64,000 nt of DNA from Haliotis asinina (GCF_037392515.1 NC_090281.1:56708753-56772752); one strand, 5' to 3'. Positions 19,474 to 31,899 are shown, counted from the first letter of the stretch. A program made the numbers and translations. Notes: a model not told the origin generated them from the letters alone.

Positions 19474-22143
19474 ATGATGACGAGAATATTTTCTAATGTG
19501 GTTGCAGATATTGACAAAGATCTGCAAGGGAAATTTCCCACAGATTTTGATTATCACGCAATGGTGAAAAAAGTGAGCGAAGACGCTGGGGTGGAGATTC
19601 AGACAGGGGATGGTGACAGTAAACAAATTTCTCTGCAGGGTGTTTGGGTCGCTATGGAGAAGGTCCATAGCTTACTTGCCACAACATTAGCAGTGTACGG
19701 AGCCAGAGTCGTTCCGAGGGATACACCTTCACCATCACCCACACAAGATTTTCATAATCAAGCAAGTGTATTTCTAAAATCTGGATTATGTACTGTGGCA
19801 GGAGCCAACAGCATATCACAACAGGACACTCTCAGTCCAGTTACCCAAAGTGAGACAGAAGTTACCACATCGAATCATGACAGGATGGAAGTAAAGGGTG
19901 AATGTGTTGTTACTGTGATGAAACCTAAATATGGAAAGCATGTGAAGAAAAGAAAAGCAATAAAATCACTCACATTGCCAAAGTCAGAATCAACTGTCAC
20001 AAGTACCACAACAAAAACCCATGCGCATCATGTTGCCAACTTCACCAACAATTGTTCGGTTGATGAATCTGAACCTGAAAATCTTGAAAGTTTCGACCTG
20101 GAAAATGTTGAAGTGTCTGAACAGTCTGTCAAGAGGAAACGAGGACGTCCTAGAAAGCATTCCCCTGGTCTTCCAAGTCAAAGAATATTCACTAAATTCA
20201 GATCAAAATTCAATCACAGGAAAAAGTATACAAGATTAAAGCGAACTATACACGATGACGGAGTGAAATCAAGTCGAGGAAGGGGTCGACCTCGAAAGTT
20301 CCCAGAAGGAGATCCAGAGGAATTTCCTTGCCCTGAATGTGATTTTGTAGCAAAAAATCGGAACACACTTGGAGATCATCGGCATAGAGTTCACCTTGCT
20401 AACCCAACCAAATGTGATGTTTGTCATAAAGTCTTTCCTAACCGCCGTTACATGAAGCGTCATCGTGCATCTCATGTTGAACCACAGCATTGTTGTGATG
20501 TTTGTGGGAAAATGTATAAAATCCGAAAAGCAATGCAGGAGCATAAGAAAACTCACGAGGAAGGATACTCAAGGCCAACTTTTCAGTGTGGTATGTGTCC
20601 AAAGTCATTCTGTAGTAATTACATTCTTTCATGCCATGTGAAATCTGAGCATTTGGGTCAGAAGAAAAGTTTCCTGTGTTCAGTGTGTGGCAAAAGCTTT
20701 ACAACTAAGCATTCATTGCAAGAGCATTCAAATGCTCACACTGGTGCTAAACCTCACATTTGTGAAGTGTGTGGTAAAGGATTTTGTTATGAATCTGCGC
20801 TACGAGATCATAAGTATGTTCATATTGGTGCTAAGCAATTTATCTGTGAAATTTGTAGCAAAGGATTCAGTCAAAGATCTGGTCTAAAAATGCATATGAG
20901 AATTCATGAACAAAAAAAACAGTTTGTGTGTAGTGACTGTGGGCGTGAGTTCACTCAAAAACAAGCTCTTCAGAGACATGAGAGGGTTCACAAGGGAGAT
21001 AAGCCATTTATATGCAAACTGTGTTCCAGGACTTTCAGTGATGCTTCAATCATTCGTCGCCACATGATTCTAGTTCATAAAATCCACAAAGATGCCAAAA
21101 CATGGAGAGAGGACATAATATGCAAAGTACAGGGGGCTCTGAATTACCATGTTGAGAAAATATCAGAAATTGAGGACAAAATTGATAATCAGGATTCAAC
21201 AACTTCTACTGAGATGGATGTTCTTGCTGCAGCAGCTAAAGCTGTAGAATTGCCACTTGTGGAGGGGCCTGGTTCTCCTGAGGTGGTAAGACCTTCCAAC
21301 TCTGGGTACAATGTGTACAAACCTGACGTATATGCTGATGTTAGTCTGTCGAACCCAGGTTTACAGGAGGAGCAGAGTGTTGATCAGCCTGGTCATAGAG
21401 GCATCCATCCTGCTTCATCATCCTCATCTGAGTGGTATAATTCCCTTAATCCAGAACTTAAGCAGCTGCAGAAACCAGAATTCACTCAAGATAAGCATGG
21501 TTCCAGCTCCTATTTAGAGACACCACATACAGAGCATCAGCACTCTCAGACAGCCTACATGGATCCACCAAGTCGTCCGCACAGTCATGAAGCTTTACAA
21601 CAGAAGAGTCAAGACCATGAAATACCTGTTGAAGGGCAGATGGGTAGAACAGAAAGTCCTACACATCCGTATCTACCTCTCCATCAGGATTCCAGATTTG
21701 CCAGTAACCATAACAACCGCTACACCCACAATGCACATGTGGACAGAGGAGCTCAGTACACAACAGATTCCTGCCAAGATGGGAGCAGTCTCCATGCACC
21801 GTTTGTGTCTGATCCTGAGAAAATTGACAACTCGATCCATTACCCTGAACCCTCAAATCGAGGAGACAGAGTATCTCTCTATCCTTCAGTGAACCGAGAG
21901 AGAGTGGGCCGACAAGCTCAGTACCCCCAGGAGAACCCAGATGAGCGACCCTCCTCCTACCCCCCTGACACTCCCCCTACACGGACTGACCCCTCTACAT
22001 CTGGCAGCAGCAGTAACAACTTCCCTACCTCACCCCAACCATGGCCCTCCATGTATGCATACTATTCTCACCTGGCCAACCAGTTCGGGATGACCCTAAG
22101 TGACTATGCTTACATGGCAAATTCAGGGAATTCTCACCAGTAG
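19474..22143 (+). CDS. C2H2 zinc-finger protein with two AT-hooks (nine fingers)
   Basis: One uninterrupted 889-codon frame, probably a nuclear DNA-binding protein. The start is the first ATG after an in-frame TGA at 19462 and has A at -3. N-terminal residues 1-90 form a conserved-looking block with 'SLQGVWVAMEKVHSLL', of a kind I associate only loosely with lophotrochozoan zinc-finger proteins. AT-hook cores are 'KRGRPRKH' (about 220-229) and 'RGRGRPRKF' (about 268-276). Nine C2H2 fingers follow between about 284 and 535, most with CX2C and HX3-5H. Typical linkers are replaced by spacers such as 'TGAKPHIC' and 'KGDKPFIC'. The last ~350 residues are Ser/Pro/His/Tyr-rich and disordered. Lack of introns could mean a large final exon or retroposition; no poly-A trace is evident. 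I cannot name an orthologue, and DNA specificity is unknown. Confidence 0.93.
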   Translation: MMTRIFSNVVADIDKDLQGKFPTDFDYHAMVKKVSEDAGVEIQTGDGDSKQISLQGVWVAMEKVHSLLATTLAVYGARVVPRDTPSPSPTQDFHNQASVFLKSGLCTVAGANSISQQDTLSPVTQSETEVTTSNHDRMEVKGECVVTVMKPKYGKHVKKRKAIKSLTLPKSESTVTSTTTKTHAHHVANFTNNCSVDESEPENLESFDLENVEVSEQSVKRKRGRPRKHSPGLPSQRIFTKFRSKFNHRKKYTRLKRTIHDDGVKSSRGRGRPRKFPEGDPEEFPCPECDFVAKNRNTLGDHRHRVHLANPTKCDVCHKVFPNRRYMKRHRASHVEPQHCCDVCGKMYKIRKAMQEHKKTHEEGYSRPTFQCGMCPKSFCSNYILSCHVKSEHLGQKKSFLCSVCGKSFTTKHSLQEHSNAHTGAKPHICEVCGKGFCYESALRDHKYVHIGAKQFICEICSKGFSQRSGLKMHMRIHEQKKQFVCSDCGREFTQKQALQRHERVHKGDKPFICKLCSRTFSDASIIRRHMILVHKIHKDAKTWREDIICKVQGALNYHVEKISEIEDKIDNQDSTTSTEMDVLAAAAKAVELPLVEGPGSPEVVRPSNSGYNVYKPDVYADVSLSNPGLQEEQSVDQPGHRGIHPASSSSSEWYNSLNPELKQLQKPEFTQDKHGSSSYLETPHTEHQHSQTAYMDPPSRPHSHEALQQKSQDHEIPVEGQMGRTESPTHPYLPLHQDSRFASNHNNRYTHNAHVDRGAQYTTDSCQDGSSLHAPFVSDPEKIDNSIHYPEPSNRGDRVSLYPSVNRERVGRQAQYPQENPDERPSSYPPDTPPTRTDPSTSGSSSNNFPTSPQPWPSMYAYYSHLANQFGMTLSDYAYMANSGNSHQ

Positions 22144-22364
22144 TGTTTGCTATGTGTTTACTCTCTATAGTCTGCTAAGGTGGAAATCCACAACTAGCTA
22201 GCTCACAGTTTGTAAGTTATTGTTAGCAGCACTTCTCCTTTGTCCCAGTTCGTGTTCATGTTATCAATTAAAGAGGAACGTCTCAGTTTAATGCCCATTT
22301 TCATGAAAGACTAGATGTTGTGATTCAGTGTGTGAAATTTATGATGTTTATGTGGTCGCTGGCT

Positions 22365-22445
22365 GGTAAATATTCACCAGGACCACTAAATGGTAAAAGT
22401 TAGCAGTGGTCCTGGTGGCCAGAGAATTTAGTACCAATATTTACG
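22365..22445 (+). other. Strong hairpin in the 3' region of the zinc-finger gene
   Basis: 'CACCAGGACCACT' (22375-22387) and 'AGTGGTCCTGGTG' (22405-22417) are perfect inverted copies around a 17-base loop. An outer pair, 'gtaaatatt' just to the left and 'aatatttac' at 22437-22445, extends the symmetry. If transcribed it would form a stable stem. It could also be the core of a small foldback element. Confidence 0.6.
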
Positions 22446-23104
22446 TAAATGTATGAATGTTATTTTGGACCAGTGACATACCGACAAGACCACTAATTAT
22501 TGTCCACTCACTCCTGTGTTGTCGGGGAAAGTTTTGAGAAGTTTCTTTTCCTGGTGATTTGTGAATGTGTAATTTTCAAAACTAAAACTTAGCAAAATTC
22601 CAGGTATGTGATGACTGTCTAAAACAAATCAAGTCTAAATGAGACAATCCAGTTATTGACAACATGAGTAATGATGAAGACATATGGTGTATGATGATCA
22701 CCATGCCAGTCTGGTTACTCAGCTTCTAGAACAAACTGTGGTTACCAAAGTCCCAAATATAAATCAGATGTTAACAGGTTTCTGAACGTTTTAATCTTAC
22801 ACAATGTGTGTTTCCCAGTAGAGTAATTAATGATTCTTACACTGATAAACATCTCAGAATTGGAGTGAGCAGACAAAGTGGTATTTGGATGTCTTTATGC
22901 AAATTACAATGTCTATCAGTTTGCCAGATTTTGGTTCCTATTTGATGTATCCACAAGAGAAAGTTTCTTTGGTTTTTGTGTATTTCTCGCAATGACTATT
23001 ACTGCATGTTATCTCTGCTTTCCCAGACTCAGAGTGAGTTTCACAGTGAGTTTCATAAAACTCTTTTTGGCAGCTTGAACTAAAGCAAAGGTTTAGGGCC
23101 AGAT

Positions 23105-23720
23105 CATGCCAACCTGACAGGGTAAAATCATGCTCATCGTGGCAACTTCATACTCACCATGGTTTATGCTTATTGGGGTGAATTCATGTTCATCAGGCCA
23201 AATCTCTGGTCATCAAGGCGAGGTGATGGTTTTGGGGCTCACTCCCCTCATCTACAGAGTCAATGATCGTTACAGCCAGCTCATGCTTATCAGAGCCAGT
23301 TCATACTTTTCTGGACAAATTCCTGCTCACCATTGCTTGTTCCTGCTCATTGACGCAAGTTTGTACTCATTGGAGCCAGTTAATGATCATCAAAACCAGC
23401 TCATGCTCATCAGAATAGGCCCATACTTGTCTGGGCAAGTTGGAAAGCAGGGCTTGTCCCTGTTAACTGGAGCAAGTTTGTGCTCATGAGAGCCAGTTCA
23501 TGCTCAGTGTGGCTGGTCATGCTCATCTGGGTAAGTACATGCCCTCAATACCAGAGTAGTATTTCATCATATTCAACACCTGCACCAGGTGCAACCAAGT
23601 GAAGCCATCAGGTTTCAACGCCAAAATATTGGCAGCACCATAATATGAAATATTATTCCAGTAGTTGATTCACTAGAGCCAGTTCATGCTGATCAGTGCC
23701 AGTTTGTCATTTGAAGTCAA
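23105..23720. repeat. Degenerate minisatellite of 'agccagttcatgctcatc' units
   Basis: More than twenty irregular copies of a roughly 24-bp unit built on 'gccagttcatgctcatcag' run through here. The 119-codon open frame at 23130 reads only the repeat. Confidence 0.7.
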
Positions 23721-24360
23721 CATGGCTACCAACAATGATTAAGCTCTCAGTCATGTTCTATTCAGAACATAGATGCTGACTATTCTGTTGCTTGTTTTTT
23801 CTTGATCAGTCTTATTTATTTTCTTCTTGAGTGACTTGTTTAAGCTATCTGGTTTTGCCTAACATGTTCTCTTTAGTGGGTGTTGAATCATGATGAATTT
23901 CATTTACTGGAATAAAAAAAAAATTGTGAAATCATAGACGAGAATAATACTAATTGTCTGACACCTTACCCAAACTTGAAATCTATGATGATTTGGACAT
24001 TCCAGACTTCATACGGCCATTAGCCTGAGGCTGATATTTAGTCAAAATGAAAAAACAAACATTCTTATTTCCATAAATGTGGTTGCTAACCAAAAATACA
24101 TATATCATTTTAAAGAAGAGCACAAAGTGTTATTTTCCCAGAGCTGAGACAATGTAGATCTACCCAATAATTCTAAACTTGTGTTGGAACTTCTTTTTGA
24201 ATTTATTCTCTGGACATTGGAAATTTTCTCCTAAAGTCAAGCTGTATTGCATTCAGGGGCCAATTCTTTGACATGAATTAAGAATTATATTTGTATTATT
24301 CATGAAATTTGTTCCAGGAAAGTGTTGTGAATGTTCGTGATACAGCATGATGAGGTTCAG

Positions 24361-24510
24361 TGCCCTTTATCACAAAGCTCTCCTGATCCTAATAGCTCGT
24401 AACTTTCCTTGTTGCATTCATGCTCCCTATGTTACATTATATGAGATATAAATGCTACGAGAAAAATTACGAGATATCAGGCTTGCAAGAGTTTTGTGAA
24501 ATGGGGCCCT
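24361..24510. mobile_element. Small foldback MITE, 'ttcacaaagc' family
   Basis: The left arm 'gccctttatcacaaagctct' and right arm 'gagttttgtgaaatggggc' are inverted, and the inner 'atagctcgtaactttcc' pairs with 'cgagaaaaattacgag'. The ends resemble the elements at 10309 and 33923. About 150 bp, non-coding. Confidence 0.65.
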
Positions 24511-27500
24511 TGAGTAGGCTGTGCCAATCATCAGTAACATGTTGACATGTTCTGCTGTGATATCTGTCTGTACAGTGCTTACATCACGCAGCTCTTCCAC
24601 TTACTTCATTGCTCTTTCATAGTCACTGAGTCGCTGGTGTCTGAAACATAATTTGTCTCTTTTCAGTTTGCAACATTTTGACAAAAGTTTGTCCTTGAAG
24701 AAAAATATTGCTAAAGAACCTTTAGTTTGTAATGTTTCACACTTACTATTTTAAGCACTGAAGATGTAAATCTATAGTTTAGTAACTGATTTAATGCATA
24801 CATGATAGAATACAGACCATAATAGTTAATGAAACGATTATTTTAAGGAGTAAGCTTGAATTATGTTCAAACTAAAATGAACCTTTGGAAGTTTTCTCCA
24901 AGTTCCAGAGTTTGAGCAATTGTTTTAATCTGTTACTGTTAATGGATGCTGATGTTGAAGGACAATTACACTTCAGGATCAGTGAGTGATGTTTTTGAAC
25001 ATAAATGGATGTATATGTTGACGTGACTCGTATAGATTGTGGGCATTTCTATGCTATTGTTAAATATGGTATTTGTATGGCAAGATGTTTTTATTCTTCA
25101 AGTGAGGAGTTCACTCTACTGCTATGTAAGCTCATCATAGGCCATTATTTTATAATTTGCTTTATCACTGAATTTTTATCTTAGTCAAAGTCAAAAGAGA
25201 AGACAGATTTTAAGAACAACAGACAACAATTATTCCTTGTAAAAGGGGGAAAATGTCTGAAAAAATTCTTTTTTTTTACACAACTGCATGACTGTAATCA
25301 TTATTGAATGAAATAGATACATTTTTTAGTTTTTACAAATAATTTCTTAAGGTAGGTGAGTCATGCACTCTTATCAACTTTTTTAAAAATAATGTTTAAA
25401 ATGCAGTCGTAAACAATCTGTCACTAGTTATGACAGGATCATATAACCAAACATGTATTTAAGAAATCGCTTGCTGAGTTGTGTCCCTTAGGGGCGCAAG
25501 GATTTTGTGTTCAGACTTGTCTTCATTATGATCTGTGCTTGCATATAGCTTATCATTTTTGTAAGCTGAGATATGTTGTACAACTGTATAACTGTTCAAA
25601 GGGAAGTAACCATACATCACGAACACTCACGAATGAAACTGGAATATTGAGTGTTAGATCTGCCACCCTATATTGTTTCACTAGGATTTGATATTGATGT
25701 CATTGTCAACCTGAAAGTGTGCTTCTGAAAATCACTTTTGCAATATTTTTCAGTGTCATGAAAAGATGTTTTAAATACCCTCAAATCATATTTTGGGGGA
25801 ATTGATGTCAGCAGGATTTAGCGTCTATGTCCAGTTTAGTACACATGTATGAAATCTCACCTCTTTCGTTTGAAATGATGTATATGTATCAACACTGATC
25901 TTTAAACCATATCAACACTTGTTAATATATTTCGTTAAAAAGTACAAACTCCCCCAAACCTTAAATGTGTTTGTAGTGATATGCTCTAGCAGATATTGTT
26001 TGGTCTTCCTTGAGAGATATTTTAAACAGTTGTTTAAACAGGCTTTGGATATTAAATGGAAATGAGGGTCCTGATTGTGAGGTTTTCTGGACCAGTCCAG
26101 ACTAACGTTTTTCCATTGTATTCAACAGTTTGGATATCCCTTGTATACATGATACATATGGCCAAGCAGATGCTCTCTGTGTGCATTTGAACCAATAGTA
26201 ATTGTTATTGTTTTGTTTTCCTTGGATTTGCTCATTACTTTGTGACAAAGTAGAGGTCGTATGAAGTTTTAAATCAGAGTTATAGGTCTCCATATTTCTA
26301 AGTTTAAACAAACTTAGCATTTCAAATTACATAAATATTTGGTTTTGGTTTTTGTCACGTGTCATCACTAAGAGATCATTTTTGTCGTGCGTCTCCTCTA
26401 AGATATCTTAGTAATTTCATGATTATGAATACAGTATGAGAGATGTTCGCTTTTGTAACAACAAAAACAGCAGTTAAAGCATGTACTTTGCAAATTCAGT
26501 CAATCACAGCCAGTATTCACACAATCGCTTGTCATCGTGTTCTCTCATTTCTCCCATTTTCGTCCAGATAGTTTTATGGTAAGGACCATGGCATTATCAC
26601 AGTAAAGACAAATCCTCACTTGGATATCCTCCATAAGTCCCATGGATTGCAAGAAGCAACATTTAACTATATTCGCACAGTTCTCTCACTTTTTGCAAAC
26701 ATTTCAAGCAATACCCAATACCATACCTAACATCGAAGTTACCAGCTGTATTTAAGTCACAAGATTTTACTTTGAGCAGGTGGATACTGGAAATAATCAA
26801 AGGTGCTTTTGATGTTTGATCATCTTAGTTGTAGGCAGTTGCGTCCAGTGCTGTGTGTTGTCCTGCATGTTTCCTGTCCTCTGTCTATATAAAGCAATCG
26901 CCACATATGAAGTTTATTTTATAGAATCCTATATCTACACTGTTTGCACAATCTATTTTATATATCCAAATATATGACCGACCTCTTATTCTGATTTGAA
27001 AAGAATGGTATTTAACACTGAATAAAACATTTCCACAGAATATCACGGTCTTGTTTATTGATGGTGATATGGGCAACACAGATGTTTCCTGCATGTGGAA
27101 TATGGATGTGTGTTTGTGGGTTACATGAATGCATGGCTTCTCGTCAAGTATTTGCTAAAATATCTGTTTTAGAGATGGCTGTTGCTTAATGACTTGATCA
27201 ACAATATTCCAGCCATACATTGCAATCCTTCAGTAAACGTGTCAAAATCAGCCTATTGTAGTTACGCTATGGTGGATGTTTCATTTACCAGGAGAGTATT
27301 GTGTAAACTACCGGACAGAAGAGGCGTTTGTCTTGTTTGTTTGCCTCTTTCTCACTGTACTCAGCAATGTTTCTCCGTCCGAGAAAATCAATTGTCTTTT
27401 ATCTAGGGAAGTGGAAATACCGATTTTTTTCTATGAATTCTTGAACAGAAATGCTTTCCCAGAAACACACACACAATATTCAGATTCATCTGAAATGTAT

Positions 27501-27520
27501 GAATATGTCAATAAGTGACA
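24511..27520. other. Intergenic, no gene seen
   Basis: About 3 kb of AT-rich unique-looking sequence. No open frame has recognisable protein character and no repeat stands out. It could still contain distal 3' UTR of the zinc-finger gene or regulatory sequence. Confidence 0.5.
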
Positions 27521-27529
27521 AGAAAATGA

Positions 27530-27815
27530 AAACAGTTTCATCCCACAACGGGCGTGTCAAAAAGGGTTGGTGTGAATAGAACTCGTGAAGCTTCTCTGAA
27601 GGCTGCAAAAAGACTTTGCGACAGTAAGGGGTATCCCGTGTAGCTAGTTCTCTCCCTTAGACCACAAGCCCACGGAGTGTTGCAGGCGTTTGACATTCCC
27701 TCACGTCAGTTACAAGCAGACTTTATAAGGGACCAGGAAGATCCGTTACCTGTCCTGAAACTAGTGAAAGATATAAGAGTGTTTAACCCACCTCAGGATA
27801 ACTGAAAGGAAGATT
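27530..27815 (+). pseudogene. Possible relic of an unrecognised coding sequence
   Basis: The + strand gives two protein-like stretches in one frame, separated by a stop. One contains 'VGVNRTREASLKAAKRLC' and the other 'QADFIRDQEDPLPVLK' followed by 'DIRVFNPPQ'. Composition looks more like protein than its surroundings, but I do not recognise the family. A decayed repeat-encoded gene is the likeliest reading. Confidence 0.3.
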
Positions 27816-27934
27816 GAGAAGTTAGATGAAAATGAAGAGGGAATGACTGAGTATGATATGTGACTGACTGGACGGTAGGAGACACGTAGGTCTTGTTTAG
27901 AAGTCAGTTGATATCCAGTGGCGCGTATAGCATT

Positions 27935-28100
27935 TTGAGAAGTTGGGGGTGGGTGGGTATGCACACTTATATGGCTATTTAAAACTATCAGGACTATTGG
28001 GGGAAAAGGGTGTGCACGCTCCTGCACAACCTATCATATAAAAACACTAAGGACAAATGGGAAAAAGCGGATAGCCCACTCCTGCACACACCCCGTCCGA
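27935..28100. repeat. Imperfect ~70-bp tandem duplication
   Basis: 'ggactattgggggaaaaggg' then 'cacgctcctgcacaacc' is echoed by 'ggacaaatgggaaaaagcgg' then 'cccactcctgcacacacc' about 70 bp later. Confidence 0.5.
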
Positions 28101-28107
28101 GTATCGT

Positions 28108-28560
28108 TGAACCATAGTTTTGGCCGCAGCGGGCGACATTCAACTTGTCAGCTTGTTTGGCGCCCTTGTGCAATGTTAAGACACGGTTACTGATCTGATC
28201 ATGAGACTGTCCGCTGATTGGAGGATACATAATTGTTCTGGACGACTCTTTCCCCGCAGCCTTGTCGAGCTTGTGATTCCAGCCAGCGCTCTGAATTGTC
28301 AGTTCCATCGCCAAACACATCAGCTTCACGCAAATGTTCAAATAATTTGTTAGGGTGATATGAGGATGTTGTCATCGCAGTGCAGGCACGGGTCGTCATC
28401 TTCGCTACGGGTGCACGTGATAGGTGTTGCCGGGTGGCAAAGGAGGCGATGGGGGTTGGTGTCCAAGGGGTTCGAACCCCCTGAACCACCCATTTGGTTG
28501 TAGAACGAAATGAGTTCAATGCCGGAACTGTATTGAACTCCCCTGGGTTTTGTTAAAAAT
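28108..28560. other. GC-richer block with a palindromic 'ggggttcgaacccc' core, probably repeat-derived
   Basis: This block stands out in base composition. Its minus strand has overlapping open frames (28199-28519 and 27994-28341) with protein-like words such as 'AAGKESSRTIMYPPISGQ', but neither is a family I recognise. The palindrome at about 28469-28483 mimics a tRNA T-arm but lacks the rest of a tRNA. A fragment of an unclassified transposon is likely. Confidence 0.35.
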
Positions 28561-28897
28561 CTGATTCTCTGAGCTATCGGCATATACCGGTACGAGTGGA
28601 TTGTGTATTGTACTGTGGTAACCACAAATGATTATTCAAAGCAAGACAGTTTTTTTCAAAATCTGAAAAATTAATTTCCATTTAAAATAAAACAGTTAGT
28701 CGTTCGGCCATGTCTTGCGACGTCGGGTGTCTGCGACTATAAACGTGTCAGTTCTGGTGATGGTGATTCACGTGTCTTGCAAACAACATTGTCCACACAA
28801 CAGAATAATCGTTTATATAGTAAACCCTCAATGTCAGGAAACCCATCTCTTTATGAAGGTCCTGATTAGAATGCACCTATAGCTACCGTTGCTTTCG

Positions 28898-29083
28898 TAC
28901 GATGCGACTAACGGGATCTACCTCGCTTATTGGGTTGACACATATCATCCGCTCCCAATTGCGCAGATCGATGCTCATGCTGTTGATCACTGGATTGTCT
29001 CGTCCACAATCGATTATTTATAGACCGCCGCAATATAGCTTGAATATTGTTGAGCGTGGCGTAAGACTAAACGCACTCACTCT
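28898..29083 (+). repeat. SINE-family copy
   Basis: 'gcgactaacgggatc', 'cgatgctcatgctgttgatc', 'actggattgtctcgtcc', 'cgattatttatagaccgcc' and 'tgaatattgttgagcgtggc' with a CACTCAC tail follow the family consensus closely. Confidence 0.85.
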
Positions 29084-29099
29084 TTGATGCAAGTCTGTA

Positions 29100-31890
29100 G
29101 AGACAGCTTCATTTATATAAGTGGACAGAATCCCTGTCACGGGTGAGGGAGTGTGTTAAGTTTTAAAGTCACATCGGCCATATTTCATGCATATCGTGAC
29201 TAAAACTAGTTCTAAATTCATAATACATACATAAAACTCAACGAATGACAGTAAAAGTACTAGATTATCACAAAATACGTTCAAACTAACTAGCATATCT
29301 TTAAAAGTAGAAAACTATTTTTGGACAAAACAATGAATAATGGGCTGTTGATCGATAACAACTGAAGGAAGGTCACCATGCCAAGGACCATGGAGACTTA
29401 TTATAAGCAATGGATGACCATACAGGAAATCACAAGGTTTTGGTAACAGGAAAGTGATCTAATGGTCTATCATGCGATCGTCAACGAACTTTTAACAAGA
29501 AAGCCTGACGATTTTACTGAGAATAGTATGATTTCCAAGTAGCTGCTGCTGGAGCTACCATCCATCAGTAGCGATACTGATGATACTACACGTTGTACAT
29601 ACTCATCACTATAAAAATATAAGGTGTGGTGAAGATGTTTTCAAGTGACGGGGTGATGAAATGGGTGTTGGTGCATGAAGTATGTTTATGTCGATTTTTA
29701 AGATGTTTCCTGGAGACAAGTTGGTAATGCGCATCATTACACTCATGCAATGACTTATTTTTAGATATACAAACTCACGTGTAACACGACATCGCGCTAA
29801 TCTATATATCATGATGTACACAAGGTTCGATCTTTGTTCTGAGTTCGTGTGGGGACACATTTTATTATATCCCATAAATCGTTACACTAATTATTTCATT
29901 GAGAACAAATTAGTGTTGCTGTATAATATTCGTGTCGATCTGTCTTCAAAACCCAATAAACTAGTTCCCGAGTGCTACCAAAGTTTCACCGCCTCCCTCC
30001 ATGGTGCTTGTGTTGTAGATAACGCCGGTGTGGAAGGGTGGATGGGGATTTGAAGAGGATCATAAATCCTAGGTACAGAGACGATGACATGGCTAGGTTC
30101 CCCCCCATGTGCTACTCATTCATGATGAAGAGGGACAAATTCCCGCCAAATGAGCAGCACGTTGTAAATCTCGAACAAGTTAAATAAGTCCCTCTCAAAC
30201 GATTCGTCTCGATCAGTGCGCTTGTTACAGCTTTGCGATGACAGAAAATTCTGAGGCAGATCAAACGGCACCGTCTTGGTCAACATCAGCATCACAATGG
30301 TCAAGTGTTGACCGCGGACAACGGGGATAGATATGCGCGCCTAATTGCTCAGAACCAGTGACGTCACTTTACGCAGGTTTGTTTCACACAACAACGGGGT
30401 AGTTTTGTTTCTCCTTTCGACGCTGTATTGAAGATCTCATTAGAGACAATTTATCACTTTGCGGTAACAAAAACCTTGTGATTTCATGTTAAGGGCGGGA
30501 CAAAAGGTGTGTGATGTGAGTGAGTGAGTGAGGGTGAGTTTCATGCAGACAATGACTACCTGTGTCCCCCCACGGTACGAGGTGTGAAGCAGCCATGCCT
30601 CATTTGTACGCTGCTTTAATTTTACCATTAAAATACGATTTACTGTACCTTTCATCTTCAAAGTCTTTACATGCTTTTGGGGAAATTCTTTCATCCGTTT
30701 TAGGACGACTTCGACAGAATGTACAAGGCGGTAATAATAACATTAAATGAATAAATATCATCATGTAAGCTAGAAATTATTGACTCCCTGCCCCTTGTAT
30801 AATATTTTTTACAAGGATTCGTGAGCGAAGGTATTTGAATTTCTGTCTTCTGTTTTATCTGGGCTTTTGAATTATTCATTTTTTGTAAGGAGATCTCCGA
30901 ATAAAGAAACTCATGAAGCCTTATAAACAGTATTGAAGTTTTCTTCTTACAGATGTGAAACAGTGTGTGATTGTGTAATAGGTTGTATGCATCAGTGTAA
31001 TGATGACATGCACACAGGGACCACGGTGAATCTTGCAGGGATGAAATATTGTGTTACCGTGTGTCGTGTTGTGTTGGTGAAAGGGTGAGGAGTACTGTAC
31101 CATCATGCTAGATGGTCTGTGAAATAAGCAGAGATAGAATATGTTTTCAGGCGGAACTTACCAAGATTAAATTTAACCCTCTGACAGGGAGTACAAACTG
31201 AACTGACCTCCGAGAACAACACGTACCTGATAAGGTGTTTAACATTCGTTTATTTATCTCACTAGTGGTTATTTGCCTGGAACTATTCTGGTTGATGCTT
31301 GGAGACATTATCATCAGACTGCTCCACATCAAACCATATCCTATTACATCATAAAACAGGAAAAACACTATTTCAACCAGTTCCTATAAATCATCTCGTC
31401 TAAATAATAAACCAGTCTGCGTCAACATGTTGAAGTGAATGTTTCGGACTGACTTGTTGAATATGCTCCGTTTGCCGGGAGACTGAGGAAGTGGTGCAGT
31501 TTTATTTATCTGCCTCATTAAAGCGGATTTATTATGGTATCGATTATTATGATCAATAAACGGAAATGTTTCAGTATAAAAGGGCTCCGTAAAATATTTG
31601 TTTAAACCATCCATCTCGTGGATTCCACACATTAAGATAGAGCCCCAGTAACCTTTGCTGATGGAACGAGTGGTCAGATTCGCTTTGTGGTCGTCGACAC
31701 TCACAATGTAAATCACCTGAAAATCTGATCACCACTTAGTCTATGTAATTGCCATGATGTTGGAATGTTGCCGGCTGCAGCGTTTAACTCCAAACAATGA
31801 AACTACATATTTAGACCACCCATTTGTCACAAAAGATGTAACCCGCATGCATAAATGCATGAGGGTGAGTGACTTTAGTTTTGCGCCCCT
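29100..31890. other. Gene desert segment, no gene seen
   Basis: AT-rich unique-looking sequence. A short GTGA run followed by 'gggtgagttt' at about 30515-30545 is a possible SINE-tail remnant. No open frame is convincing. Confidence 0.5.
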
Positions 31891-31899
31891 CCTCCTCCC

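Larger units (their letters stand above)
22144..24360 (+). other. 3' region of the zinc-finger gene with hairpin and minisatellite
   Basis: AT-rich non-coding sequence after the TAG at 22141-22143. It contains a perfect 13-bp inverted repeat (22375-22387 with 22405-22417), a degenerate minisatellite (23105-23720) and an AATAAA at 23911-23916 that could end a long 3' UTR. The extent of the transcript is unknown. Confidence 0.45.

Noticed and set aside
23130-23489. 119-codon open frame after the zinc-finger gene
   Set aside because: It coincides with a degenerate minisatellite.
28440-28500. tRNA gene suggested by 'ggggttcgaaccccc'
   Set aside because: Only a T-arm-like palindrome is present; no acceptor stem, D-arm or anticodon arm can be placed around it.
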